From positions 62,001 through 126,000 of the forward strand of contig CAXKVR010000044.1 of assembly GCA_964058845.1 (NCBI GenBank): 64,000 nt of DNA, in the 5' to 3' direction. The notes under the pieces were generated by a model. That model had not been told where the DNA came from, made no database searches, and was given only the letters and a program-made list of their open reading frames with translations. Made by a program: the position numbers and the translations under genes. This document shows, piece by piece, positions 1 through 12,962 of the stretch (its first letter is position 1; every line of letters starts with the position of its first letter). Origin of the DNA: Carex sylvatica. Taxonomy: Eukaryota > Streptophyta > Magnoliopsida > Poales > Cyperaceae.

Positions 1-1023
1 GCAACTCAAATTTTAAGTTTAGATTAGGACAAATGTTATCAGAATCAAATCATTTTAGATCAATAGTTTACTGATTATATTGGTGGATCAATTAGTTCAA
101 CTGCTATTTTTAAAACATTTATATTTATCATATATTAATGCTATATATTAAAATTAATTATATATATACATGATCAGGTGGGCATGATTTGTATCTTTAG
201 CCTCTCACCATTTGCACTCATAATAAACCCATTATCTCATAAATCAGAAAAAAGAATTTGGTTTGGGCATTATCAAATATCCTGAGAGCATTCACTATTA
301 AATAAAAATGTATGAAATATTTGCTTTCTAATTATCAATTCCTAACCCAAATTCACCAAGTACATGTAGATACATTTAGAGCATTTGGTTGAGGACTCAG
401 ACGCACTAATATCAAACTACTCGAGCAAACTCACCTTTGAACTTGTTGATGGTGACATGGCTTATACTTAGGTAAGCAATGCTAGCATGTATAATTAGAT
501 GCCATTTGTACTTATAGAAGATTATTATTCACAAAAAGACACTGAAAGCTTGGTTTGAACAATTTACTAAACACCTAGATAGCACTAAATTTTACATTAA
601 ATATAAAACATATATCAGTACTATGTCAAGTGTAATTCATCATAAAATCTCCAAATTAGATGAGATTTATGTCAAGTGTAATTCATCATAAAATTTTCAA
701 ATTAGATGAGATGCTTATGGCCTGAGCCTTTATTTGAAAATGTAGACTAGCTAAGTTTAACTTTATTAACCTATCGTGGTTTTTTTTCTTTAAATTTGAA
801 TTTTGAGATCTTGAGCTAGTCACCGTACTTTGGATATTGCAAAACAAAATTTTTGTCATAATTGTGTAAACCTATTAAATTTGTATGTTATAATTAACTT
901 CTAATCTTACGAAAAAAGAAGAGAAACATAATTTAAAGAAAAATCATTTAAAAGAAATGTCAGATAATGAAAAGTCACAATAAATCAGAAAGAACTAGTT
1001 TTTTTATTAGCTGGTTCACTAAT
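1..1023. other. Intergenic AT-rich sequence
   Basis: No gene, RNA or well-defined element is visible. The only structure seen is a 46-bp tandem duplication at 622-713, listed separately. Confidence 0.5.
622..713. repeat. 46-bp tandem duplication
   Basis: Two adjacent copies (622-667 and 668-713) of a 46-bp unit starting TATGTCAAGTGTAATTCATC differ at only a few positions. This looks like a recent local duplication with no coding content. Confidence 0.85.
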
Positions 1024-1025
1024 AA

Positions 1026-1183
1026 GAATCCGTATCACCCCAGGTATCTGAAGTACAAGCTAACAATTAGGACTGTTTTTTTAGCATGGCACAAATTTGA
1101 TTTGAATTTGATTTGAATAAAATTAAAATGAATTGTTCGTTCTTTTAAATTGCACCTCTGGTACCTAGGCAGATACGCACTCC
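1026..1183. mobile_element. Small MITE, family with GGTAcCTGAgGT ends (copy 1)
   Basis: The left end carries AATCCGTATCACCCCAGGTA. The right end, read on the other strand, carries a diverged version of the same motif (GTGCGTATCTGCCTAGGTAC). A second copy lies at 3675-3861. Ends are approximate and no clear TSD was found. Confidence 0.45.
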
Positions 1184-1699
1184 ACTAATAACCCGGCTTA
1201 TAACCAATTGTGCTGCATGTTTGATTTTTCTAGTAGTCCAAACCAGAAAAGTTTCGAAGTCTCTTTTTTTCTGATTAAATTGCCAGTCCGATCCAGTTAT
1301 GATAACACTATTCAGACTGTCAAATAAGTATTAACACAAATATTAAATGAAACCGTGCATTTTATCTCGAAATGAATTGATATGAATTTTAATTAGACGG
1401 TCCAGATCTAAACTCAATATTTGAGTTACCTCTTAGAATCCGGACTACTCTAAACAGCCAAGTAATCGAAAATATATTAATTTGATCATTTCGAATCTCA
1501 CAAGTAGTTTTAAGATTGAGAGCCTGATAAATGCATAATTTGTAAATCATACTATGAAAAAGGATAACTGAAATCCAATGCTCCATTATTTGGTACTGTA
1601 CGCAGGAGCGGATTCAAAATTTTAATCAGGCATAAAATATTAACAAGAATATAATTTTTTTTTTTGGATGAATCAAAGCAAAGTAGTATATAGGGATCT

Positions 1700-2150
1700 A
1701 AAAAGTCACGGCATGATACGGTTCCGTAAAGACACATGTGCCGGTTATGTGCTATGACTCGTGTACCATGTGTCATGACCACCATTCGAAATTTGACACA
1801 ACAAGGTACATCACGAAAAATATTTAGTCACAACACAACAAGTGTAGTCACCTATTATGATCATTAGATCTTAATCGAATGGTGAATCATGAACAAAATA
1901 ATCTAAATTATGAAAAAAATAGTTAAACATGATCAAATCTGATAGGTCACGTTTGGACACGTTATGTCATAGCGTGATTAATGTGCTTTGACCATTCACT
2001 TGCCATGGCCATAATTTCAAATTTAGTCACAGTACGATACGACACATGATCCAATTCACGGTACATATTCACTCACTATAGGAATGATTCGTGTCGTACT
2101 GTGACTAAATTTGGAATGATGGCCATGGCACATGAATGGTCAATTTATAA
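1700..2150. repeat. Dispersed GTGAC-rich repeat, copy 1, with long hairpin
   Basis: The segment around 1855-1910, read in reverse, matches blocks near 37750 and 50870 (motif ATTCACCATTTGATTAA and flanking bases). Within it, 1989-2045 and 2091-2144 form an imperfect inverted repeat with arms of about 55 bp (GTCACAGTACGA against TCGTACTGTGAC). It is probably a degraded DNA transposon. Ends are not resolved. Confidence 0.5.
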
Positions 2151-2289
2151 CTTAGTAGTTGATCTTTTTTTTCTCCTAACAAATCAACGATTCTTCTAAG
2201 TGGAGTAGTGAGTCAGACTATGTCTTTTTTTATTATTTATTTCTTTTATGCAAATTAGTGTAGACTGACTTTCTTTTCTGTGTAATTTT

Positions 2290-2960
2290 CTTCTACTGGA
2301 CCTGATAGGGCCATGTGCCTAAGGCCCTTATAAAACCAACCTTGGGTCACAAAGAATAACTGAGATGAAAACCATCTTGATGAAATCAATCCAAGATCAA
2401 ACAAAAGGCCCAAGGTAGTATAACATAAGCAGCCCGACTACATGGCCCATCCCGAGAAGAATGAATCCCGGTCCATGGTTCGGCCCCGAGTCGGCTTAGG
2501 ATCACCTCCAGCAGCTGTTCGTACAGGGCGGGTGCGATTTAGTCACCGTCTTCTATGCGGACGTCATCGCTCATTATGCGGACCCCGCATTTTGATTATG
2601 AGGGTGTCACCGCGTTTCACGGAAGCCTAATAGCTCCTATGCGATCCTCTCTGATAGTTTTGACAACGCGGGATATCAGAGCTGGAGGAGGCTATTTAAA
2701 GTGAATAGTTTCATTGAATCGGAGTTGACACTTTTACTACTCGAGACACGACACAAAGTAGAGTTATAGTGTCTTACAATTATCATTGGATTTTTGACCC
2801 CGACTTATACAACTCAGACAGTCCTCTCAGGACGGGACGCCACCTACGTACACACACACATCCAATCACAAAAATCCATTACGGACCTCGCGTCTTACCT
2901 CAACATAGGCCATATCAGGACCGTGAATTAAATTCAGTGGTAAGGACTATATCTATTCAG
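2290..2960 (+). mobile_element. LTR-like relic (GC-rich block with TATA-like site)
   Basis: A GC-rich block stands out from its AT-rich surroundings. It holds a TATA-like CTATTTAAAG at about 2691-2700, followed by text resembling the R/U5 part of plant Gypsy LTRs (TTGAATCGGAGTTGACAC). No paired LTR, primer-binding site, TSD or retroviral-type reading frame was found. It could instead be a promoter fragment of a lost gene. Confidence 0.3.
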
Positions 2961-3674
2961 AGACATACACAAATATAAAATATTACTGCGTCTAATTTTT
3001 TTTTTTTAAAATTCAGAGGTAAACAAGTATCTATCTCTGAATCCATTTGGATCCGCCAGTGACTGTACGAGTATTCAGGAGTGTTAATTGGATATGGTTT
3101 AATTAATTTTAAATTTAACTGAGATTTCATATTAAACAATTCAGTTTTTTCAGTATCTGCTCAGAAAATATCATTTTGGTTGGTGAGTATTTTTTCATCT
3201 CGGGTGGGAAATTTTTTTAATACGGGACTGCTATTTGAGATGTTTACGGATTTTCTGTGGCCGTGAACAACTGAAATCAAATTGCCATTTCAGTTTAAAA
3301 AAACAAAAAAAAACTGACGAATCAAAATAATATTTTTGTTTTTTGACTTTTGTAAAAATGATTAAAAAAATAATCATGTTAGTTTCATAAAATTATTTTT
3401 TAATTATGGTTTATAAAAAAAATTCTACATCGACCGTCCATTCTATCCGACGCCCATGCAAGATTAAATGCCCTCCTGCTCCTGGCCTTGGCTGGCCCAC
3501 ATTATCAGCTTCAGAAACAGAGAGTCCCTGTTTTTTTTTTTTTTTCTGTTTTCTTTTCTTGGCTCATAGTATCACTTCTATTCTGTCGGTGCCGTTTCTT
3601 ACTCTGTCGTCTTCTTCTCTAGTGCTCGTTACTTGTACACGTGGAAAACCGACTTACAATCCGCCTAGTTTGCG
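2961..3674. other. Intergenic, low complexity
   Basis: Contains poly-T and poly-A runs and a pyrimidine-rich stretch (about 3530-3640). No gene was recognised. Confidence 0.45.
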
Positions 3675-3861
3675 AATCCGCATCACCCCAGGTACCTGAG
3701 GTTCAAATTATAAATCTGAACTGTTCTTTTCATGTGACACGAATCTCAAAGAATAACTCTAAGTCTTAACTGGTTCCGGATTGAGTTTGGTCTAGCTGGA
3801 ATTAAGCTGGACCGTCCATTTTTACTAATTTTTACCTCAGGTACCTTGGGGACACGGACTG
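3675..3861. mobile_element. Small MITE, family with GGTAcCTGAgGT ends (copy 2)
   Basis: Inverted ends: left AATCCGCATCACCCCAGGTA, right (reverse) AGTCCGTGTCCCCAAGGTAC. The core GGTACCTGAGGT is present at both ends. It is the better-preserved partner of the copy at 1026-1183. Confidence 0.55.
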
Positions 3862-3997
3862 TTTGCAGTACTCTCGTGGGTCCCATTGGATTCGAACCAT
3901 TATTTAACCCAGTTTACAGCGTACTTTCTTTTGGGGTTGCCAGGATGATTTGACACAGTAGGATCTCTGATCAACCGATGTGAACGGTTTGCAAAAA

Positions 3998-4209
3998 CAC
4001 TTCAGAGTAGGTCCGATGGGCATCGGACCTACTTTGGTTCGATGGGTGATCTGACCATCAAATTGCATCAAGATGCGTGTGATCTGTATTAAAATCCGTA
4101 TGAGTGTTTATTAATTTTCGTGCGCACAGATCTTAATTCTAATCGTACGGTGATAGAGCTAATTGAACCTAAAAGTAGGTCCAATGCCCATCGGACCTGT
4201 TCCCATCTC
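3998..4209. mobile_element. Mutator-type MITE with palindromic terminal repeats
   Basis: About 45-bp terminal inverted repeats (left 4004-4048, right about 4160-4204) share AGGTCCGATGGGCATCGGAC, which is itself a palindrome. It is flanked by a 9-bp repeat TTGCAAAAA (3989-3997 and 4210-4218), the TSD size expected of Mutator elements. It has no coding capacity. Confidence 0.65.
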
Positions 4210-5391
4210 TTGCAAAAAAGGGTCGAGAACTTCCCTCAGAAGACTGGCTTTCAGTTTCTGAGCAGACCACGCCAGGGCCACGTGCACCGACAATTCCTAT
4301 TCTCGTTTCGTTCTCAATAAAATAGATGTTCTGTTGTTCTGCATATATAGCTTCAGTGTGCCAAGGCTTTATAAATGAACTTTTCTTTCCGAGGCGCATT
4401 CATATTTTAAACTACTAAATTTCCAGCTTAGTTATAACAAATTATTTTTATAGCCAGTTAATAATATAATGCGGCCTTCTATTTAATTTATTTATCTGAG
4501 CAAATTTAAATGATATGAATTGACTTGTTTTTAATACTTCATTTAATCAAATAATGTAGTACTTGAAATTTAAAAGTTCTGTGACATCATGGAATCATAA
4601 GATAATAATAGATATTATTTCTACAATCTATATTAAATATAAAAAAGTGTACAATTTTCATAGCAGTTATAAATAAAATATATTTTGTTCATACAATATG
4701 GGTGAGAATCTATATTTTTTTTTTATTGAAAGGTCGAGGCCCGGTTTCATTTAACTGAAATGATAGATTAAAATTGTATTTTTTTATAATTTATCATATA
4801 TGTGATATGTATAGAATAAAATTATAACTGAGATTTATAAAGATCCATATTTAACATAAATATATTACTTGCATGAAAATTGATACACAATTTTTTTTTT
4901 TTAATAACATATCTGTAATTTTTATTTTTTCTAAATTAATTTTACATGATTTATGAAAATAATGTTAAGATTATCCAGGCAAACTATTGTCAAATAATTT
5001 TCATCCGTGGTTGTACATGCACTCACTATAGGAACGACCACAAACTAATTAAAGCAGAAGAACTTGATTTGGTGGCTGCCGTTTTAAAGCTCCTGAACCG
5101 TAGGCCGTGGAAGTAGGGCTGCCTACAGTTCGAAACTACCAAAAAGAAAAAAAGAAAAAAAATCCAATTTTTTACATCTGGATAAATCTCCACAACTAAC
5201 TGAAAATGGGGTCCACTTAAACAGAATTACTAACAGTGGCAATAAATGTAAATAAAACGGAATATCAAGGGCTCTAAATTTCAGCGCCAGAACAAGCATT
5301 CCAACCTCTTTACTTCACACTTCAGAATCAGTCCCCTGCTCCGCCATTTGCGCATTGCACTTCCCAATTCTCTCTCTCTGGGCTGCGCAAA
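4210..5391. other. Upstream region of the FLA gene
   Basis: AT-rich. At about 4710-4757 there is a stub resembling the 3' end of a LINE/SINE in reverse (poly-T followed by GAAAGGTCGAGGCCCGGTTT). The FLA promoter and 5' leader must lie in the last few hundred bases, but no convincing TATA box was identified. Confidence 0.4.
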
Positions 5392-7132
5392 ATGAGGCTA
5401 CTCCCCATCACTTTCCTCTTTCTCCTGGTCTCATGCGCTCCGTTGTGCCGTGGGTTCAACGTAACGAAGATCCTTGCCAAGCACCCGGAGTTCTCCACCT
5501 TCAACCACTACCTGAGCGTCACGCACCTCGCCGACGAGATCAACCGCCGGCTCACGATAACGGTGCTGGCCGTGAACAATGGAGGCATGGCATCCTTGCT
5601 GTCGCGAGGCCTCTCGTCGCCAACGATGCGCCACGTGCTCTCGCTCCATTGTTTAGTTGACTACTATGGGGCCCGCAAGCTTCACCAGCTCCCCACCGAA
5701 TCTACTCAAGCCTCCACCTTCTTTCAGGTACACCGTTTCTTTATTGTTTCCTGTTTCGATGTATTATGTTAATTTATTTCCAGAAGAGCCTAGATGTAGA
5801 AGCAGGGCAGGGTTTATAGGGTTTTAGTCCTTTGAATCCTTTTAATTATCCCTGCACTCAGGCTTGATCAATTCTTGAATTTGAGTTTAAGAGCAAATTC
5901 TTCGCCTTATCTCTTTATTTTTCTTTTGTTAAACTGTTAGGGTGTATACTCAAATATACGAGTTGATATCACTTATCTACTGCTCCTCTCTTATTTGGCA
6001 TGCAGTTAAAGTTAGACGGATGTTTTGCTGTTTTAATTTTATAGTTCTTTGATCTTCTATTTTGTTATTAGGGTGATTAATAATGAAATTGCACCTACAT
6101 TATAGCATTAAAAAAAAAAAAACATACATTTTGGAGCATTTTTGGTAAAATTCTCTAAAATTTCGGTCTACATCTGGAATTTTAACTCTGATATTCTCAA
6201 TGGAATGCTAACTAAACAACCATCCCTTTGTGAATCAGGCATCTGGCGATGCTCCAGGAACCTCAGGTTTCGTCAATATATCAATGCACAAAGCTGGCGT
6301 CGTGACATTCGCTCCATCTGACTCTGATCCGGACACGTTCACACCTGCCACCTTCGTCAAATCTATCTTTGAGCAACCCTACAACATCTCTGTCATACAA
6401 ATTAGCTCTATTCTCAACTCCCCTGTCGCGGAAGCACCTGCCGAGGCCCCAGCAGCAGTAAACCTCACTGAACTCATGTCTGCCAAAGGATGCAAAACCT
6501 TTGCTGATCTTCTGCTCTCAACTGGAGACGCGGCCACAACTTTTCAAAATGATATTGAGGGAGGCTTGACAGTGTTCTGCCCTCTTGACCAGGCGATGGA
6601 TGCGTTTCTTCCGAAATTCAAGAACCTGACTGACAGTGGAAAGCTCAACCTGCTATTGTACCATGCAATCCCGGTTTATTACTCTGTGCAGATGCTTCGG
6701 TCAAACAACGGTGTCATGAACACCCTGGCAACAGAGAAGATGAATTATAATCTCACTGTTCAGAACGACAGCGAGGTGGTGACGATAAAGACACCTGCTG
6801 GGGTTGTTGCTAAGATTGTGGGGACCATAAAGGATGAGGATCCATTGGCTCTTTATACAATTGATAAGGTGCTTGAGCCGAGGGAATTGTTTAAGAAGAA
6901 TGTTTCATCACCGGCCCCGGCTCCAGCACCCGTTGTGGCTGAGGCACCTAAGAAGGCTGGGAAAGGAAAGAAGAATGTGCCCACAGAGGCACCTGAGCCA
7001 GCACCGGGGCCCGACCAAGAGGCAGCTGATCAGAAGGCAGCCGATGAGAATCGTGCAGGAATGATGGGAGCTGGGTCCTTGGCAGGCGTAGTGACTGCTG
7101 TGATGGCAATATTGGTAAATTTTATGTTTTGA
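5392..7132 (+). CDS. FLA1-like: Fasciclin-like arabinogalactan protein, FLA1/FLA2 type
   Basis: Cell-surface glycoprotein of the plasma membrane and wall, a family linked to adhesion and wall architecture. Two exons, 5392-5727 (112 codons) and 6239-7132 (297 codons plus stop), are joined across a 511-bp GT-AG intron in phase 0, giving 409 aa. Residues 1-21 are a signal peptide. A first FAS1 domain spans about 22-170 (RRLTITVLAVNN at 52-63, then PYNISVIQIS). A Pro/Ala spacer follows (about 174-184), then a second FAS1 domain at about 187-328 (GGLTVFCPLDQAM). An arabinogalactan-type Pro-Ala region lies at about 335-372. The hydrophobic C terminus (about 387-409) is a likely GPI-anchor signal. 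Two FAS1 domains, length and intron position all fit Arabidopsis FLA1 as I know it. The exact orthologue (FLA1 or FLA2) is inferred, not proven. Confidence 0.92.
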
Positions 7133-8690
7133 TTTTGGAGAGATTATTGGCTGTATCTGGAGACTGGAGTATAGACATAAATTTGGCGGATCTAATATAA
7201 AAGAAACCTATGATTTCTATTTGAAATTTGGGTTTAATTTTGGTTAATTTTCAGTTTGTGGGTTTTGATGCAAAAGCTTGGTGGTGTATTTGGTTTATTT
7301 AATTTTTTTCCCTTTAATTTCTCATTTTATTAATTTCTGTCCTACATAGAGAAGTTTGTTATTCATGATTCTTTTGGTTTTTATTTTTTATTTATTTTTA
7401 TTATGATCATGGATTTTGAGGGGTGTTCATGTGTTGATTATATATGTTGTGAATTTTATTATTTTCACATGTAAAAGTAATTTTTGCGCAAGTTCCACTG
7501 GTCACAGATCACAGATATAGTTGGCCTCAAGTTATTCCATCTTCACTGTTAGGACAAAAAATAATTTGAATATCATAGTTTATATCCTATGGTTGAAAAA
7601 GTTTGACTACCAGAGCATATTTTGAACGCTTGTTCCAGATCCAATAAGCTCCGAAATCTAGGAAAAAAAACTAATAATAAACAGTGGAAAAGTCAATCTA
7701 AAATGGTGTGCCTTTATTTAATTTGATATCCATCCATTTTTAATTATGTCATTAATGCTCTTGTTGCTGAATTATTGTGTGCATCACATGGTCAGAACTC
7801 AGAAGAATACATATTGTAAATTTTAAATTTAACTAGTACATTTATGAATTGGACTGGCACTGGCAGAGTATGCATGAATGCATCACATTGTTTTCCCCTT
7901 CTAGATGCAATTGTAAACTTTTATTGCACTATTGTCTATTCTTTTAATTATGTTCTTTTGAAAGAATAATTTTGTCCGACGGTCAAATTCAGTGAAAATT
8001 ATCCGCCAACAAAAAGCAACAATAGTTTAAAGAAAAATGCGAACTTGATCTATTATAGAATTTTAAATGTTACAGCCCAAATCACATTCTGTGCTTACAT
8101 TATTATTATTATTATTTTTTAAATATTGCTTGTCCACCTTTTTTTTCAATTCGGTACCAAAATATATACTAATACATAACAATCTTACAATGATTTAATT
8201 AGCCAACAAAAAACGTAACTAAATATCTAACCACATCAAATCGGCCAACTAAACAAAATAATTATATATACTATGAAATATTTTTTGAGATGTCAGCAAC
8301 AAAGATATCACTTGATCTGATCAAACCCTTTTTATTCCTTGCCCAGGAGCAATTAATACCTCCCCTTATTCACCCTTCTCTACCTGCACGGATAAGCTAC
8401 CGACGTCAAAAGATAGCATGTACAAGCTGTAATTTGAAGAAAACACACCTCTAGATCTAACTCTAATGTTTTGCCAAACTAATGAAAGCACCATATCTCA
8501 AGAAAAAAGAACAGTACCTTCCAAGCATTCTTACACTTTTACAAGAGCACCTTTAAAAAATTAACATACTTCTTTCATTCTATATTATCCATAAAAATGA
8601 GCTTGCATATTGTTCTAAATTAAAATCAAAACTGACATATTAATCCTTTAACCAAAAAGAAAAGAACTTGTATATTTCCCTTTTCTTTGC
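7133..8690. other. FLA 3' flank and AT-rich intergenic sequence
   Basis: The first few hundred bases are T-rich and should contain the FLA 3' UTR. An (ATT)n run lies at about 8100-8117. No other gene or element was recognised. Confidence 0.45.
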
Positions 8691-8914
8691 GTTTGGATGA
8701 ATCAGGGATAGCTCGGAATAACAACTATTTCTGGGTTCGGAAGAGCCGCTAACCCAACATTTCATAGGAATAGCGGAATAGCAGCTAACCCGAGCTATTC
8801 CTTTGTTGAGAATAGCGTTCTTTTTCACCCAAACGTGTTGTGTTAAGAATAGCTCGTCAAGAATAGCAGCTATTCTTGAGTTAGCGCTATTCCTGTATCA
8901 CCCAAACACACCCT
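8691..8914. mobile_element. MITE with GTTTGG-type inverted ends
   Basis: Left end GTTTGGATGAATCAGGGATA. The right end in reverse reads GTTTGGGTGATACAGGAATA. The interior repeats GAATAGC/GCTATTC many times in both orientations. The outer sequence CCCAAACACACCC is typical of plant hAT or Harbinger MITEs. The TSD was not resolved. Confidence 0.6.
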
Positions 8915-9972
8915 AAGGTTTCAACTTCTATTACTCTTCCAGTACAATCTATTTTTACCTCACAATTAAATTCTCTGTGGTTAAAACTCAAAACTGACAT
9001 ATTAATCCTCTGGAAGTACAGTTTCTAATTCCTGGAAACTTCCAAAGAACTATTAATGAATCCAGCACCGGGGTCCAGATCGATTAAAGATCAGAAGCAC
9101 ATGAGAAAGAGATGGATAACCATCCTTTGTTTATTCCTGAAAGAAAACATCTCTTTGATTTATGGTGGCAGAAGAGCATGCTTCTGGCTTTTGCTGATGC
9201 AATTCAAAGGCAATAGCCAGATCTGTTTGTCTTTGACACAAATGCAGAATCGCACCTCTTAGTTTGCTTCCTTAGTAGGTCTTGAATAGCAACTTTTCAC
9301 TTTTCCAATCTTTTGGCCTATTCACGCTTACCTTACTGCAGATAGAACTCGCAAAAAAAAGGATGCAACATTATAAAGGCAAGCTATGGCAGCATTTTAA
9401 AATGAAGTTTGGATTGTTTGAGACATGGTGGAAAGGTTTGGTTCGTCACAAATTATACGGTTCCATTAGATAATTTCAGGATTTCAATTTTGATTCTAAC
9501 TGAATTGAGTAGGTGATGTTCAATTTTATTAACAGAAAAATCAGAACTTTCAAATTCAATTTAGATTGTACAAATATAAAATTGAACATCATAAATCTAG
9601 TCGATAGTTGACACCTCCTGGCTGTTTCAAGAGTATTTCCGACTGTACAAATTGCTATGTGGATGCAGTATTAAATTATAGAGGTGGCAGGAATTGGAAT
9701 ATCAGATGAATGTAAAATTGAAAATGAAACAATAATTTTTTATAAAAAAGGAAAATGAAAAAATAGTTGGGGCTTACATTATGGCCTAGTGTTATCATGA
9801 ACATCTTTTAGGCTAGAAGAGATGATGAGCTCTAATGGGCTGCTCAATGGTTGATGGGCCTAATCAGAACTAGCCTCCACATTGACGAAACCTTGGACCA
9901 ACATTTTTTTGAAAGGACTGTACTTCAACTATTAACAATTTTTTGAAAGGACTGCTCAATGGTCGTTGGCAG
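8915..9972. other. Intergenic, short hairpin only
   Basis: No gene was recognised. Near 9513-9592 GATGTTCAATTTTAT and its reverse complement form a short hairpin. Confidence 0.4.
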
Positions 9973-12962
9973 TTTTATTTAGGGGAAATTTTTTTTATGC
10001 CACTCTAAAACTTAAAAATTATCAAATTGTCATCTCAAAATTTAAAATTATCAAATTGTCATTCTAAAATCACTAAAATTATGAAATTATTCCAATTATA
10101 CATCTAATATACATATTTAATTAAATTTATTCTGAAAAATATTATATTAAAAACGTATTTTAATATTTTTAATATTACCCTTCTTCAATTCAACATATCA
10201 AATTGTTGTCTCCAATACATTTCTCTTTGCCTCTCTTTCACCCTTCCCTTCCATTTCCCTTCCTTTCTCTTCGCTAACCAGGGAAGCAAATTTCTCCATT
10301 TCTCTTCGCCAACCAGGTTGCTTGTGAAAGAGCGAACCAAGCCGCTATCTCTTTGGAGAAAGAGAAAGAGATTCTTCCTCTCCCTTTGGAGCGAACCAAG
10401 CCTCTTTCTCCCCTTCCAGTCCCCTTCCAGTACCAAGCAGTACCAATCGGGTACTAGTGAACCTTGAAACGAGTGGGGGAGGATTCTAGTCTGCACCTAG
10501 AGGAGGCAAACAACAATACTGGTACGGAGATGAAGAACATGGAGTGTACCAGAATGCTACATGTGATTGCTGGTACGGAAAGAGGGAGACACAACTTGCA
10601 GCTGGAGGATTGAAGCTTCATCTTCTTTTTTTCAATTATAAAATTAAGGCATTCCACTTAAGCTCAACTGTTTTGAGCAATTTAAATTAAATTTTCTCTT
10701 TTTAAATCCAGGGGATACAAACTTTGTAACCGCAATTTATAAATGAAATATGGGCATGACCCTTATTTTTTCTTAAGGATGGTGAAAATCACAAAAATCA
10801 CAAAAATCACCAATACCTTGACAGCCCTGTACCGGTTCAAGATGGTGAAAATCACAAAAAATTGCAAAACTGGTAAATGTGTCGGTGAATAAAAAAAAAG
10901 TGAAATAAAGCATGCATATAGAATTTGATGGGAATTAAACTAAGTCATAAAATTAATAGAATTCATAGAGTAGAACTAAATAAACATGGTTATGTTAAAT
11001 TTTCTACTTTTACACTAACAGAAAAATTAAAATGAATAAAACAATCTCATTTTTTTGCTTTTTACAACTTCAATATTTTAATATATTATTTGTTTTGTAC
11101 AAAAACGAATTATTTCTGAATTATATTCGAATTATTTCCGAATCACAAAATGGATATTTGAATGATATTTGAATGATCTTGCATTTTTGTATTGTATATA
11201 CAATCTGTCTGTACATGGATTTATATGGCAATCAATTACAGAGTCAAATAATAGTCAACCTAAAACTAATTTATTTTTACATTCAGTAGCATACCAGTAT
11301 TCATAAATACAAACATACAACTACATAAATTCCTCGTACCAGTATTTTTTTTATGAAAGGCTTTTGAGCCCGTTTCATTAAAAAAACCATAATCCATTAC
11401 AAACCAAAGCCCTTAGCACACCTGATAGACCTAAATCATAACAAGAGAAATAAAAGAAGTTCATCAAAACAACTGACAACCATAAAAGACACAAGTCTGT
11501 AATGAAACGGGCTACATACATCACTCGTACCAGTATTTCAAACACAGCTACATACATTCCTCGTACTAGTATTTAGAAAAAAAAACACTAACACACAGCT
11601 ACGTAAATCCCTAACAACTGAGTTATGGCTTTCATTTAAAAATTGGGTACGAGAACCCTTTGTAGATCCATTCTCCAAGTCGCCCCTTCTTTGCAAGATA
11701 GTCAGCCAAAGCAATTTTGTTCCATCCAAACATGCAAAATTTAAAAAGTATCTATGCCCATAATATATAAGAAACCATTACCATTCGTCATGCATAGCAT
11801 TTGAAAACCACATTTGTGGTCAAGCTACAGATTTAAGAGATATTGGAAACAAAAATGAAATTTTAACAAAGCTCATACAACAGAATAAAACTTCAATCGA
11901 ACTAGCAACCATATTTACCAGATTTAACTCAAAACCATTTTTCTTGATTAAGGACCTTAACTTACCTAGATGCCTGATTATGTGTAGACTGTCTTTATAC
12001 GAGGTTAGTTAACTACTTTTCCCTGGTGCCCAATTTGTAATTGGCTTAATTTATTTTATAAACTTGTGCAAAGTATGGTCTAAACATAGCCATAGTCTTT
12101 AACAATTATCTAAAAAAAATCCTAACAAATTTGAAATTCCCACTCGATTCTACTAAACAGCTGTGAAACCTACATTGGTCCCTCCATTTTTTTCAAATAT
12201 ATTCATACAAACTTTGAGATAATGATCGGCATTAAACTTGATTTCAAATTATCAGTAATTGAAAAGGAAAGGTTAAGGTTTTAAGCATACCTCAGAATTA
12301 GGAACGATTGATTGGAGCTTTAAAATTGGAAGGAGAGAGGTAAAAGAGAAGAGAAAGATTTAGGCTTGAGTCGATGTAGGCGTCGGTGTGGCAAAGCACG
12401 GTAAACTTTCACCTCTCAACCTGAGTCGCACGGTACGTGCAAGAGAGAGCCAGCGGCCTGAGTCGCACGCCCCACCACCGTTGCCGCTGCCACCTCCTCT
12501 TGAAGCTCTTGCACTCTTTCAATCGTTCGCAAGCTTGGAGGAGGTCGATGCGGCGTGGGAACGAGAGAGAGGAGGCGACGCTGCCTGCGAATTGGGAAAG
12601 AGCCAGAGAGAGTGAGGAGGAGGCGAGAAGTGAAAATTCAGAGTTCGGCGGATTTCATGGTTCTGGCGGAGGAACGAGAGAGAGGCGAAGGGGATTTAGG
12701 GCTCTGTTGGACTGGAGAGATCAAGTTCCTAAATTTTATCTGATGAATTGAAGGATAAAATTGAAAATATTAAAATACGTTTTCAATATAATATTTTTCA
12801 GAATAAATTTAATTAAATATGTATATTAGATGTATAATTAGAATAATTTTATAATTTTAGTAATTTTATAGTGGCAATTTGATCATTTTAAATTTTAAAG
12901 TGACAATTTGATAATTTTCAAGTTTTGAAGTGGCATAATTTTTTTTTTTCCCTTTTATTTAG
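9973..12962. mobile_element. Mutator-like element (non-autonomous MULE) with its TSD
   Basis: Element 9983-12952, 2970 bp, flanked by a perfect 10-bp TSD TTTTATTTAG (9973-9982 and 12953-12962). Terminal inverted repeats of about 190 bp (9983 to about 10175, and about 12760-12952) start GGGAAA. A 9-11 bp TSD with long inverted repeats is diagnostic of the Mutator superfamily. No transposase is visible. CT-rich leader-like sequence points inward from both ends (about 10190-10480 on +, about 12380-12750 on -). The right part is GC-rich and could be a captured first exon (Pack-MULE type), but no protein was recognised. A LINE tail is nested at 11348-11523. Confidence 0.85.
11333..11538 (-). mobile_element. 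5'-truncated LINE (L1-like) tail with 15-bp TSD
   Basis: The insert 11348-11523 is flanked by the perfect direct repeat CTCGTACCAGTATTT (11333-11347 and 11524-11538). Read on the minus strand it ends in AATGAAACGGGCTCAAAAGC followed by poly-A, as in plant L1-type LINE 3' ends. It is nested inside the MULE at 9983-12952, so it arrived later. Confidence 0.75.

Noticed and set aside
3889..3905. GGATTCGAACCATT, recalling a tRNA T-loop
   Set aside because: No acceptor stem, anticodon arm or D-loop could be placed around it.
2071..5032. ACTCACTATAGG, identical to the core of the phage T7 promoter, at 2071-2082 and 5021-5032
   Set aside because: Both sites share about 25 bp of longer context (GTACAT..CACTCACTATAGGAA.GA), so they are copies of a plant repeat fragment. 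The upstream TAATACG part is missing. Vector contamination or a real phage promoter is not supported.
12388..12751. Overlapping open frames in the GC-rich right half of the MULE
   Set aside because: Low-complexity Arg/Glu-rich translations in several frames reflect base composition. Kept only as a possible captured leader, not as a gene.
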